Source: Arthrobacter sp. B6 (GTDB lineage Bacteria; Actinomycetota; Actinomycetes; Actinomycetales; Micrococcaceae). From it: a DNA stretch of 64,000 nucleotides. The stretch is from assembly GCF_001663775.1 (NCBI RefSeq), contig NZ_KV467168.1:2330870-2394869 (forward strand), in the 5' to 3' direction. The position numbers and the translations under genes were made by a program. Of this stretch, positions 41,025 through 49,594 are shown in pieces. The notes beneath the pieces are model-generated. The model was not told the origin of the DNA and made no database searches. It saw only the letters and a list, made by a program, of their open reading frames with translations. Each line of letters starts with the position of its first letter. The first letter of the stretch is position 1.

Positions 41025-42467
41025 TCTTGGGCTGTGCGCGCCGCAGGATTGGTGGCCATCAGCGCCCTCACCCTGTCGGCTGTTGCACTGCCTCCAGCCA
41101 CAGCCTCGGCTCCCACCCTGACTGCGGCAAACAGCACCAGCCCTGCGGCCTGGCATGCCCCGGGCACCCAGAAAAATCTGCCAACCGACCTCCCGGGAGG
41201 GAAATCGGTGGTCGGCGATACCTCCCCGGTCCACGATCCGGCCCTGATCATCGCCGACGACGGCACCTGGTACGTATACGGCACCGGGCTCCTAAACCGG
41301 CAGAACGGGGGCACCATCCAGTTCTGGTCCTCGCGTGATGAAGGAACCACGTGGGAGTACACCGGCACCGTCTGGGACCGGATTCCGGCCTGGATCGATG
41401 AGCATTTTTCTGACGGCGAGCTCCCCGGCAACCTCTGGGCGCCGGAAATCACTGAACATGACGGAACCTACTACCTGTACTACTCGGCGTCGCGCTTTGG
41501 CGGAAACAACTCGCTGACGGCCCTGGCAACCAACACCACCCTGGACCCCAGCGATCCGGCCTATGAGTGGGTGGACCAGGGGCTCGTCGTCTCCTCCCCC
41601 GCAACAGGCCTGGACCCAAACAACCCCGGCAAGACGTTTAACGCGATCGACGCCGGGATCATCGAGGACGCCGACGGCACCCCCTACATGGCCATCGGAT
41701 CGTTCTGGTACGGCATCTTCCTGGTCCCCATCGAATGGCCCACGGGCAAGCCCGTTGCGGACTGGCAGTCCAAGACGGTTAACATCGCCGACCGGTTCAT
41801 GCCCGGAAACCCGATCGAGGCCCCGTACATCACCGAGCACGACGGCTACTACTACCTGTTCGTCTCCTTCGGCTTCTGCTGCAGCGGCGCCGATTCCACC
41901 TACAAAGTGGCGGTAGGACGGTCCGCATCAGTGAAAGGCCCCTACCTGGACAAGGACGGCCGCGACATGTTCGGCGGCGGCGGGACGGTGGTGCTCGATT
42001 CACACGGAGCCATCACCGGGCCCGGCGGCCAGTCAGTTTTCGGTGACTACCTGGCATTCCACTACTACGACGGCTCCAACGAGGAGATCCCCTACTTCCC
42101 CACCCTTGGCCTGCAGAAGATCAACTGGCAGGACGGCTGGCCTGTCTTTGACCAGACTGTGGAGCTTCCGGCGGTGCAGAAGCAACCGAAAACCACGGCG
42201 GCAAAGGCAGGCAAGAACGCCACGTTCAGTGCCACCGCCACCGGCACTCCCGGGCCGGTTGCCGTATGGGAAACATCGTCCGACGGCGGCGCCACCTGGC
42301 AGGAGGCGGAAACCCAGCCTGCCACGCGGCGGACGGATGAAGGCACCTACCGCTCCACACTGCAGTTCACGGCCGCCGCGGACCAGCACGGCCTGCAGGT
42401 GCGCGCCGTGTTCAGGAACGCGCACGGCAAGGTAACCACTGACGCCGTCGTGCTTTCGGTGAAATAG
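41010..42467 (+). CDS. Secreted GH43 arabinanase with C-terminal Ig-like domain
   Basis: A 485-residue exported protein. A Sec signal peptide (basic MTKSRSWAVR, then LVAISALTLSAVAL) ends near PATASA. The GH43 propeller (about 65-390) holds Asp in SPVHDPALII, Asp in FNAIDAGIIE and Glu in NPIEAPYIT. The last 90 residues (QPKTTAAKAGKNATFSATAT onward) form an immunoglobulin-like domain. There is no lipobox, so unlike the GH43 at 32681 it should be released. It would cut arabinan outside the cell, producing oligomers for the importer divergently encoded beside it. ATG 41010 or the adjoining GTG 41007 may be used. Confidence 0.9.
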   Translation: MTKSRSWAVRAAGLVAISALTLSAVALPPATASAPTLTAANSTSPAAWHAPGTQKNLPTDLPGGKSVVGDTSPVHDPALIIADDGTWYVYGTGLLNRQNGGTIQFWSSRDEGTTWEYTGTVWDRIPAWIDEHFSDGELPGNLWAPEITEHDGTYYLYYSASRFGGNNSLTALATNTTLDPSDPAYEWVDQGLVVSSPATGLDPNNPGKTFNAIDAGIIEDADGTPYMAIGSFWYGIFLVPIEWPTGKPVADWQSKTVNIADRFMPGNPIEAPYITEHDGYYYLFVSFGFCCSGADSTYKVAVGRSASVKGPYLDKDGRDMFGGGGTVVLDSHGAITGPGGQSVFGDYLAFHYYDGSNEEIPYFPTLGLQKINWQDGWPVFDQTVELPAVQKQPKTTAAKAGKNATFSATATGTPGPVAVWETSSDGGATWQEAETQPATRRTDEGTYRSTLQFTAAADQHGLQVRAVFRNAHGKVTTDAVVLSVK

Positions 42468-42505
42468 CAACTGCCGGGACATAGCCGGCACACGACAACA
42501 GTAAA

Positions 42506-42561
42506 GCGGGCCGCCGTAGTACTTCGCCTGGGGAGCAGGCCTGAGTATTACGGCGGCCCGC
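42506..42561 (+). terminator. Large stem-loop downstream of the secreted GH43 gene
   Basis: Arms of 18 bp (starting GCGGGCCGCCGTA and ending TACGGCGGCCCGC, one mismatch) enclose a 20-nt loop. It lies 38 bp past the GH43 stop and just upstream of the iron box of the next operon, so it probably insulates the two. No T-run follows. Confidence 0.65.
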
Positions 42562-42583
42562 CGCGCGCAATTTACCTTTTGCG

Positions 42584-42602
42584 GCAGGCAAGGCTAACCT
42601 AA
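42584..42602. promoter_or_regulatory. Putative IdeR/DtxR iron box upstream of the Opp/Nik-type importer
   Basis: GCAGGCAAGGCTAACCTAA matches 16 of 19 positions of the consensus TWAGGTWAGSCTWACCTWA, with the right half perfect. It overlaps a possible promoter (TTTACC at 42571-42576, TAACCT at 42595-42600), as expected for iron-dependent repression. The importer start is 54 bp downstream. Confidence 0.6.
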
Positions 42603-42656
42603 GTAGGCCCCATTTATCTCCCGACGTCCCCTCGGGTCCTGCTAGGCGGTTTTTTC

Positions 42657-44213
42657 GTGCTTCCACTCAACCGATCCCGGATCACTTTGGGCGTTGTAGC
42701 CCTCCTCACCCTCAGCGGCTGCGGCTTCAGCGGCGGCCAGGCCGAGCAGGGCACCGCCACGCCTACGGCCGACACCAGCCAGCGGATTGTGGTGGACAAC
42801 TTCCGCGCCCCGGTGGCGAACTGGGCCCTCGAGTCCGACTCCGCCTATGTGCTGTCCCTCTCCGGATGCCTCGAGACGCTGACCAGCTACGACGCCGCCA
42901 AGGGCGAAGTGGTGCCGATGCTGGCGACGGAATGGACCCAGTCCAGCCCGCTCGATTGGGACTTCACCATCCGCGAAGGTGTGAAGTTCCAGGACGGCAC
43001 TGCACTGACCGCCGAGGCCGTAGCCGGCGCCCTGAACCACGTCCTGGCTGCCACCGTCCCGGCCCGCGCCTTCAACAGCAAGATGGTCAGCTCGGTGTCG
43101 GCGCTGGATGCCAACACCGTCCGCATCACCACGCCCACAGCAAGTCCGCTGGTCCCGTACCGCCTGGCCAGTGTCAACGCGGGAATCCTCGCCCCCGCCG
43201 CATACGCCGGCGAGACCCTGGATCCGTTCGGCCACTGCACCGGTCCGTTCGTTCCCGCCTCCGAGGTGTCCCAGCAATCCCTGACCCTTGAGCGGAACGA
43301 GGACTACTGGGGCGGCGACGTACAGCTCGCCGGCGCCGAAGTCCGCTTCATCACCAACGGCGCCACCCGTGCAGCCCAGGTCCAGACCGGCGAGGCCGAC
43401 ATTTCGCTCTCCATTCCCGTGGCCAGCCTGTCATCCCTGGAGAACGCCGCCGGCGTGAAGGTGCTCAAAGCCGATTCGCCGCGCACGGCAACCCTGTACC
43501 TGAACAACGGCAGGGCACCGCTGAACGACGTGAAGGTCCGTACCGCGATCCGCGATGCCTTGGACCTGGAATCGCTGGCAGCCAGCGTGTATGAAGGTGC
43601 AGCGCTCCCGGCCAAGGGCGTCTTCGCGCCATCCGAACCGTGGGCGGGCGAGAAGCAGGAGGCTCCCAAGCAGGACCTGGACTCGGCAAAGAAGCTGCTG
43701 GCCGACGCGGGGTACTCCGCGGACCGGCCGCTGGAGATCATCGCCATCGTGGAGCGGGCTGAGTTCGCCGACGTGGCAGCCGTCATCCAGGAAAACCTGA
43801 AGGCCGTGGGAATCCCGGTCAGCATCCAGGCCAAGGAGTACGCCGCGGCCGAGCCCGCCGTCCTGGCAGGAAACTACGACATGCTGCTCAGCCAGCGGAA
43901 CCGCCTGATCGACATCGCCGATCCCATCGGTTTCCTGACTGCCGACTACACGTGCTCGGGAACGTACAACCTCAGCCATTTCTGCAACGCGGAATACGAC
44001 CGGATCGTTGCCGAAGCGGCCAACACGGTGGACGCCGACGCACGGTACAAGCTCTACGCGGAGGCCGGCAACATCCTCTCCGAACAGGCAGTCAACGTCT
44101 GGCTGGTCAACGAGCAGGCCACGGATGCCGTCCGCAGCAACGTACTGGGCTACGTGCAGGACCCGCTGTCCCGCTACGTCCTGACAGCCAAGACGGCCAA
44201 ATCGGCTACCTAG
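42657..44213 (+). CDS. ABC transporter solute-binding lipoprotein, Opp/Dpp/Nik family
   Basis: A 518-residue family 5 binding protein. The signal peptide ends in LTLSGC (lipidated near residue 22). Features are WDFTIREGVKFQDGTALTAE, LTLERNEDYWGG and YLNNGRAPLNDVKVRTAIRD. The family carries peptides, nickel, haem or opine-type metallophores. The start is GTG 42657 with AGGCGG upstream; no other in-frame start keeps the signal peptide intact. It heads a four-gene operon with two permeases and a fused ATPase. The iron box 54 bp upstream suggests uptake of an iron- or metal-linked ligand rather than nutritional peptides. Confidence 0.9.
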   Translation: MLPLNRSRITLGVVALLTLSGCGFSGGQAEQGTATPTADTSQRIVVDNFRAPVANWALESDSAYVLSLSGCLETLTSYDAAKGEVVPMLATEWTQSSPLDWDFTIREGVKFQDGTALTAEAVAGALNHVLAATVPARAFNSKMVSSVSALDANTVRITTPTASPLVPYRLASVNAGILAPAAYAGETLDPFGHCTGPFVPASEVSQQSLTLERNEDYWGGDVQLAGAEVRFITNGATRAAQVQTGEADISLSIPVASLSSLENAAGVKVLKADSPRTATLYLNNGRAPLNDVKVRTAIRDALDLESLAASVYEGAALPAKGVFAPSEPWAGEKQEAPKQDLDSAKKLLADAGYSADRPLEIIAIVERAEFADVAAVIQENLKAVGIPVSIQAKEYAAAEPAVLAGNYDMLLSQRNRLIDIADPIGFLTADYTCSGTYNLSHFCNAEYDRIVAEAANTVDADARYKLYAEAGNILSEQAVNVWLVNEQATDAVRSNVLGYVQDPLSRYVLTAKTAKSAT

Positions 44214-44228
44214 GCACCTGCGCCCACG

Positions 44229-45170
44229 ATGCTCCCCTTCATTGCCAAGAGAACAGCCACGCTGGTGGCGGCCGTTGTGGTGTCCTCTTTCGCAGTGTTC
44301 CTGATTCCCTACTTCACCCCCGGGGACCCCGTCCGCAAGATCATCAGGTCGCGCGTGTCCGGTGACGTGGTGGATGACGCCGCCGTGCAGTCCCTGAGCC
44401 TCAGCCTGGGCCTGCAGGATCCGCTGGCGCTCCAGTATTTGCGCTGGCTGGGCCGGATCATCACCGGCGACATGGGCCTTTCCCATGTCAGCCGGACCCC
44501 GGTGGCGGACCAGGTCCTGCCGGCCCTGGCGGTGACGCTGAGCCTGGTGATCCTGTCCCTTGGCCTCGCCGCCGTGGTGTCCCTGCCGCTGGGGATCGCG
44601 GCCGGGCTCCGGGAGGGAAAGGCCACGGACAGGGTGATCACCACCGTTACGCAGTCCTTCATTGCCATGCCCGAGTACTGGGTGGCGCCCCTCCTGGTGC
44701 TGGTCTTCGCGCTGAAACTCTCCGTCCTGCCCTCCGCAGGCTGGGCCGGACCCGCATCGATGATTCTTCCGGCCGTCACCCTGGCGCTGCGCCCCATCAG
44801 CTATTTCACGTCCGCTGTCCGCTCCGGCATGATTGACGCCGCTGCCGCAGAACACGTTCCGGCTGCCCGCGCCAGGGGCCTGAGCCAGGCCCAGGCGGTC
44901 CTCCGGCACGTGGTGCCCAACGGGCTGGTGCCCCTCTCCACCCTTTTCGCCGTCTGGTTTGCGGGGCTGCTGGGCGGCTCGGTGATCGTGGAGGTCATCT
45001 TCGCGGTGCCTGGCATGGGCCGGCTGCTGTTCGACTCCGTCATCAACAGCGACATACCGCTTGCGCAGGGCGGGGTGGTGGTGGTTGTGGCCCTCGCCGT
45101 CACCGTGACCACGCTCGCCGACCTCGGGCACCGCCTGCTCAGCCCCGCCGTGGAAGGCAGCTATGCATAG
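44229..45170 (+). CDS. ABC transporter permease, OppB/DppB/NikB type
   Basis: A 313-residue permease with six spans, an N-terminal span (LVAAVVVSSFAVFLIPYFTP) followed by the GDPV motif, and the EAA-like loop AARARGLSQAQAVLRHVVPN. It starts 15 bp after the binding-protein gene and overlaps the next permease by 8 bp, showing a tight operon. It forms the channel with the OppC-type partner. Confidence 0.92.
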   Translation: MLPFIAKRTATLVAAVVVSSFAVFLIPYFTPGDPVRKIIRSRVSGDVVDDAAVQSLSLSLGLQDPLALQYLRWLGRIITGDMGLSHVSRTPVADQVLPALAVTLSLVILSLGLAAVVSLPLGIAAGLREGKATDRVITTVTQSFIAMPEYWVAPLLVLVFALKLSVLPSAGWAGPASMILPAVTLALRPISYFTSAVRSGMIDAAAAEHVPAARARGLSQAQAVLRHVVPNGLVPLSTLFAVWFAGLLGGSVIVEVIFAVPGMGRLLFDSVINSDIPLAQGGVVVVVALAVTVTTLADLGHRLLSPAVEGSYA

Positions 45171-46008
45171 CAGCGCGAAGCGCAGGCGGGCGGGCGCGGG
45201 CGCGGCGGCGGCCGTGGTTCTCGCCGTCGTGATCCTGGCCGTCCTTGTTGCACCGTGGATCTACCCGTACCCGCCCTCGGAGCAGAACCTGGCCGCCCGC
45301 CTGGCCCCCGCGTCCGCTGAACACTGGCTGGGAACCGACCACCTGGGCCGCGACACCCTGAGCCGGCTCCTCGAAGGAGGACGGTTCTCCATGTCCGTGG
45401 CCGCGCTGGCTACGGTATTTACCTGCATCATCGGGGTAGCCGCAGGAGTGCTCAGCGCGCGCCGCCGGGGCTGGCTCGACGAATTCCTCACCCGGACCAA
45501 CGACGTTCTGCTCGCGGTTCCCGAGATGGTGGTGGCACTCTTCATCGTGGCCACGCTGGGCACCGGGTTCGGGCCGCTCCTGCTGGCCCTGACCGTGACC
45601 GGCTGGACGCCCTTCGCGCGGCTGGCGCGGACCCTGGCCTACGACGTCTCAAGCCGCGGCTTTGTGGAGGCCGCCCGCGTGGTGGGCTGCCCGCCGTCGT
45701 TCATCATCTTCCGGCACGTCATCCCGCACCTGGCCGCCCCCATCCTGGGCCAGGCCACGCTCCGGTTCGGGCAGCTGCTGATCAGCGTGGGTGCCCTGTC
45801 CTACCTGGGGCTTGGCGTCCAGCCGCCGCAGTCGGACTGGGGCTCGATGATGGCCGCCGCACAGCCGTACACGGAACGCGCTCCGTTGGGCATCCTCGCG
45901 CCCGGACTCGCCATCTTCGTGGTTGCCCTCTGTGTGACGCTCCTGGGGCAGCGCGCGGCCCACATGGCCGCCGGTCCCCTGCTCCTGCCCGCGGTGGAGG
46001 CGAAATGA
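45163..46008 (+). CDS. ABC transporter permease, OppC/DppC/NikC type
   Basis: A 281-residue permease. After the first span it carries the typical HWLGTDHLGRDTLSRLLEGG segment of DppC-like proteins, then five further spans and the loop EAARVVGCPPSFIIFRHVIP. The start overlaps the OppB-type gene by 8 bp and the stop overlaps the ATPase start by 4 bp (ATGA), so translation is coupled. Confidence 0.93.
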   Translation: MHSSAKRRRAGAGAAAAVVLAVVILAVLVAPWIYPYPPSEQNLAARLAPASAEHWLGTDHLGRDTLSRLLEGGRFSMSVAALATVFTCIIGVAAGVLSARRRGWLDEFLTRTNDVLLAVPEMVVALFIVATLGTGFGPLLLALTVTGWTPFARLARTLAYDVSSRGFVEAARVVGCPPSFIIFRHVIPHLAAPILGQATLRFGQLLISVGALSYLGLGVQPPQSDWGSMMAAAQPYTERAPLGILAPGLAIFVVALCVTLLGQRAAHMAAGPLLLPAVEAK

Positions 46009-47678
46009 GCACACCGGGCAACGTGCTGGAGATCAGCGGCCTGGAGGTCCGGAACCTTCGGCCGGCCGGAGGGCACGACGGCGGCACGGGCGCCGGTGCT
46101 GCGGGCACCTTGGGCGCTGGCCAGGCACCCCTCGTCCGGGACTTGACGCTGTCCGTTGGCGCCGGGGAATTCGTGGCACTGGTGGGCGGCTCCGGATCAG
46201 GAAAGACCCTCACCGCCCTGTCCTGCCTGCGCCTGCTGCCGCCGCAACTGGGCATCACCGGCGGCTCCATCCGGCTGGGCTCCACCGATGTCACGGCTGC
46301 CGCTGAATCGGACCTTAATGCAGTCCGGGGCGGCCAGGTGGGAATGCTGTTCCAGCAGCCCAAGCGGATGTTCAACCCCAACCGGACCATCGGCCAGCAC
46401 CTGCTGGAGCCGCTGCGGATTCACGGCCGGCTGCGCGGTGCCAAGGCAAGGGATACCGCCGTGGAAATGCTCCACGAAGTCGGTTTCGCCGACCCCGCCC
46501 GTGGCTTCGGCGCCTACCCCCACCAGCTGTCCGGGGGGATGGCGCAGCGGGCGATGACCGCCGTCGCCCTCGCCGGCCGGCCGAAACTGCTGCTGGCAGA
46601 CGAACCGACGTCGGCGCTGGACAAGATGCTCGAACGGCAGGTGCTCCAGCTCCTGGACCGCGAGCGCCGGGAACGCGGACTCGGCGTCCTGTACATCACC
46701 CACAACATTGCCGCCGTGGCTCCGTTCGCCGACCGTGTGCTGGTGATGGATTCGGGCACCATCGTGGAAGGCGGTCCCACGGCCAGTATCCTGGCCGCAC
46801 CGCAGCAGGACTACACGCGTGAGCTGCTCGCGGCGTCGCAGCTTGCGCCGGACTCCCGCCGCAGGCCGCCGCCCGCCGAACGGGACATCCTGACCCTCGC
46901 GGGCGTGCACAAGACTTTTGGGCCGCGCAGGCGCCGGCACACCGTCCTTGAGGACGTGAGCCTGGACCTGAAAGGCGGAGGAATCCTGGGCATCCTGGGC
47001 CAGTCCGGTTCAGGGAAAAGCACGTTGGCCCGCGCAGTCGTCGGCCTGGAGAAGGTCACCCGCGGTACCATCAGCCGCCATCTGGAGGAGGCCGGCAACG
47101 CCCCGGAACGAGCCACGGCCGTCCAGCTGGTGTTCCAGGAACCGCACAGCTCCTTCGACCCGCGGATGACGCTGCGGGCCAGCATGGAGGCACCCCTCCT
47201 TCGGCTGCGTGGGCTTGCCCCCGCGGCACGCGCCAGCCGGATCGCTGACGCCATGGCCGAGGTGGAGCTGGACGAATGCATGCTGGACAGGCGGCCGGGA
47301 CAATGCTCCGGGGGCCAGCTTCAGCGCGCCACGATTGCGCGGGCCCTGCTCCTGGATCCGCGGGTGCTGATTTGCGACGAAGCAACGTCCGCCCTTGATG
47401 CCTTGACGCAGCGCACCGTCCTTAACCTGCTGCTCCGGCTGCAGCGCGACCACCGGCTCTCCCTGATCGTGATTTCCCATGACATGGACGTGGTCCGGTA
47501 CATGTGCGACCGCGTAGCCGTGCTGCTGGACGGGCGGGTGATTGAAGTCGCGGAAACCCAGGCCTTCTTCGCGAGCCCGGCCCATGAGCACAGCCGGGCC
47601 TTGGTGGACGCCGCGATCCCGTGCCGGGGAGACCACCTGCGTTCGCTGATGCGCGGTCCGGTCTCCCTCCACAGCTGA
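46005..47678 (+). CDS. Fused dual ATP-binding subunit, Opp/Dpp/Nik-type ABC transporter
   Basis: A 557-residue protein with two ATPase domains, replacing the separate OppD and OppF subunits. Domain 1 (about 1-275): Walker A GGSGSGKT near 61-68, signature LSGGMAQRA near 172, Walker B LLLADEPTSALD near 196. Domain 2 (about 290-545): Walker A GQSGSGKST near 332, signature CSGGQLQRA near 433, Walker B LICDEATSALD. Both domains look intact. It powers the two permeases encoded upstream. A hairpin at 47682-47700 follows the stop. Confidence 0.94.
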   Translation: MSTPGNVLEISGLEVRNLRPAGGHDGGTGAGAAGTLGAGQAPLVRDLTLSVGAGEFVALVGGSGSGKTLTALSCLRLLPPQLGITGGSIRLGSTDVTAAAESDLNAVRGGQVGMLFQQPKRMFNPNRTIGQHLLEPLRIHGRLRGAKARDTAVEMLHEVGFADPARGFGAYPHQLSGGMAQRAMTAVALAGRPKLLLADEPTSALDKMLERQVLQLLDRERRERGLGVLYITHNIAAVAPFADRVLVMDSGTIVEGGPTASILAAPQQDYTRELLAASQLAPDSRRRPPPAERDILTLAGVHKTFGPRRRRHTVLEDVSLDLKGGGILGILGQSGSGKSTLARAVVGLEKVTRGTISRHLEEAGNAPERATAVQLVFQEPHSSFDPRMTLRASMEAPLLRLRGLAPAARASRIADAMAEVELDECMLDRRPGQCSGGQLQRATIARALLLDPRVLICDEATSALDALTQRTVLNLLLRLQRDHRLSLIVISHDMDVVRYMCDRVAVLLDGRVIEVAETQAFFASPAHEHSRALVDAAIPCRGDHLRSLMRGPVSLHS

Positions 47679-47681
47679 CCC

Positions 47682-47700
47682 CCGGCCCTTGAGGGGCCGG
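47682..47700 (+). terminator. Short GC hairpin at the end of the importer operon
   Basis: CCGGCCC-TTGAG-GGGCCGG gives a 7-bp perfect stem three bases after the ATPase stop codon. No T-run follows, so termination may be partial and the hydrolase gene 23 bp downstream may be read through. Confidence 0.5.
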
Positions 47701-47723
47701 AACAGCGCCGGTAGGGTTCGGTC

Positions 47724-48428
47724 ATGGACATCATCCTGGTACCCGGTTTCTGGCTGGACGCGTCGTCGTGGGATGAGGTCACTCCTCCCCTGGCCGCCGC
47801 CGGCCACCGCCTCCACCCGCTCACGCTCCCTGGCCTCGAATCCGCCGACGTCCCGCGGGCCGGCATTGGTCTGCGGACCCACATAGATGCCGTGGTGGAG
47901 AAAGTGGATTCCCTCGACGGCAAGGTGGTCCTGGTGGGCCACTCCGGCGGCGGGGCCATCATCCACGGCGTGGCCGACGCGCGGCCGGACCGTGTTGAAC
48001 GGAACATCTTTGTGGACAGCGGACCCCTGGGTGAGGGGGACGTCATCAACGATGAACTGCCGGCCGACGGCGACGGCATTCCGCTTCCGCCGTGGGAGGG
48101 CTTTGAGGACGCCGACCTGGTGGACCTGACGGACGGACTCCGCGACATGTTCCGCTCCCGTGCCATCCCGCAGCCCAAGGGCGTGGCCTACGACAAGCAG
48201 CACCTCCACGATCCGCGCCGGTACGACGTCCCGGCCACTGTGATCGCCTGCGAGTTCCCGTCATCGCTGCTGACGGAATGGATCGATGCCGGCCATCCGT
48301 ACGTTGCGGAACTCGCGCGCATCAGGGATGTGGAGTATGTGGACCTGCCTACCGGGCACTGGCCGCAGTTCACCAAGCCGGCCGAACTGGGCCAGGCGAT
48401 CCTGAAGGCCGTGGACCGCACGGCCTGA
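47724..48428 (+). CDS. Alpha/beta hydrolase fold protein
   Basis: A 234-residue soluble hydrolase of the EstC/MenH-like type. It opens MDIILVPGFWLDASSWDEV (oxyanion region), has the nucleophile elbow GHSGGGAI near residues 73-80, and ends with LPTGHWPQFTKPAE carrying the catalytic His near 212. The substrate is unknown. It follows the importer operon on the same strand; if transcribed with it, it could open an ester or amide in the imported ligand, as siderophore esterases do, but sequence alone does not show this. Confidence 0.82.
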   Translation: MDIILVPGFWLDASSWDEVTPPLAAAGHRLHPLTLPGLESADVPRAGIGLRTHIDAVVEKVDSLDGKVVLVGHSGGGAIIHGVADARPDRVERNIFVDSGPLGEGDVINDELPADGDGIPLPPWEGFEDADLVDLTDGLRDMFRSRAIPQPKGVAYDKQHLHDPRRYDVPATVIACEFPSSLLTEWIDAGHPYVAELARIRDVEYVDLPTGHWPQFTKPAELGQAILKAVDRTA

Positions 48429-48506
48429 GGGCCGCCGTCGTACGCCCGGCGAAAATGAGCCGTGCGCTTTTTCCGCCGGTGGAATAGATTGGTAGTGCGA
48501 CTTAGT

Positions 48507-48625
48507 GAACCGGCGGTTTGGCCGCAGGTTCGCTCCCAAGGTGGGGTTTGGGATACATGCCGGGGCCGGCGGTGAGATGGCCTCAGGGTGAGACCAGGCC
48601 ACGCTCCCCAGCCACCGCCGGCCCC
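48507..48625. ncRNA. Three tandem hairpins in an intergenic gap (candidate structured RNA or terminator)
   Basis: Between convergent genes (48428 and 48713) lie three consecutive stems. H1 (48507-48531): GAACC-G-GCGG-TTTGG-CCGC-A-GGTTC. H2 (48535-48552): CCCAA pairing with TTGGG. H3 (48562-48625): GGGGCCGGCGGTG pairing with CACCGCCGGCCCC (13 bp), with an inner TGGCCT/AGGCCA stem. I match it to no known RNA family. H3 alone could serve as a bidirectional terminator; H1 and H2 are not needed for that. Confidence 0.35.
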
Positions 48626-48712
48626 CTGACTTGCCCGGGGGGCGAGATTTAACTCGCTAAAGACCCGCCCGAGGATGTGCGCCGCCCCTGAACGCCGGCA
48701 AAGCCGGACGGG

Positions 48713-49543
48713 CTACGCGGACGGAACCAGCCTGAACGCGAAGCGGCCCTCGGATCCGCTGCCGGGGTCCATCGTGAAGTCTGCACCTTTGGTGGCCAGC
48801 TGCACTTGCGCCTTGAACACGCCACCGCCGCACTGGACCTGCACGGGCGCGAGAACTTCGGCACCTGCCGGAGTGGATACCGACAGCCCGGCCTCGGATG
48901 GTCCTTCGCAGATGAAGTGCAGTTCGTAACTTCCCGGCTCGGCCGACTGCATCCCGAAACTGGTGGTGGTGTTGGAGCTGGCGGAACCCGCCAACTCGCC
49001 GGGCAACTCAGGTTTCAGGGCGCGGCTTGACCACTCACGCATGTCTTCGAGCTCCGAAGCCCTCGGGTCACTGTTGGGCTGCACAGTGACCCCGGCTGCT
49101 GCCAGCCGGCCCGCTGCCGGGATGGCACTGATGGCGATGGGGCCACCGGCATGCCTGACGAAGCGCTGCTGCATGGCGTCGCAGGTAAAGCCCGTTGTTT
49201 CCGGCGGACCTTCGCCTCTCAGAATGGTCAACGTTCCGCTGTAGACTCCGGCGCAGGCGGTTTTGACCATATAGTCCCCTGGAGCCAGGACAACGGAGAG
49301 CTCCCCCGCGGGTTCTGCTTCCGACGGCATGCCAGGGTCCGCCAGCGGTAAGTCCAGTAGCCGCGCCACTTTTTCGACGTTTTCCTCGAATGAGCGGGGC
49401 GGCTCCGTTGCTGCCCAGGCCGACGTGTGAGCTGGTTGCTCAGCCGGGCCGCTGTATTCGCAGCCCATGAGCGTGATCACGAGCGCGGTCGAAATGAGCA
49501 GTGCAGGCTTGCGCGGAGTCTGCGTCCCCCAAAGAGCTGACAT
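48713..49543 (-). CDS. Putative lipoprotein with two repeated beta-domains
   Basis: A 276-residue protein. A signal peptide with ALLISTALVITLMGC gives a lipobox LMGC, lipidated near residue 28, then a Ser/Thr/Ala linker. Two similar halves follow: about 80-155 (APGDYMVKTACAGVYSGTL, later TCDAMQQRFV) and about 200-276 (EPGSYELHFICEGPSEAGL, later VQCGGGVFKAQV). Each has the pattern PG-Y...C-G...C, suggesting two disulfide-bonded beta-sandwiches from an internal duplication. No named family is recognised. It is a cell-surface protein of unknown role and stands alone on its strand. Confidence 0.75.
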   Translation of the reverse strand: MSALWGTQTPRKPALLISTALVITLMGCEYSGPAEQPAHTSAWAATEPPRSFEENVEKVARLLDLPLADPGMPSEAEPAGELSVVLAPGDYMVKTACAGVYSGTLTILRGEGPPETTGFTCDAMQQRFVRHAGGPIAISAIPAAGRLAAAGVTVQPNSDPRASELEDMREWSSRALKPELPGELAGSASSNTTTSFGMQSAEPGSYELHFICEGPSEAGLSVSTPAGAEVLAPVQVQCGGGVFKAQVQLATKGADFTMDPGSGSEGRFAFRLVPSA

Positions 49544-49594
49544 GTCCTGAGTCTAGTTCGGTCGCGAAACGCGGGGTGGTGGCATGATGGGCGC

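Noticed and set aside
43431-45131. Minus-strand open frame of 566 codons opposite the Opp-type importer genes
   Set aside because: It spans two real genes and their junction on the other strand and has no recognisable domain.
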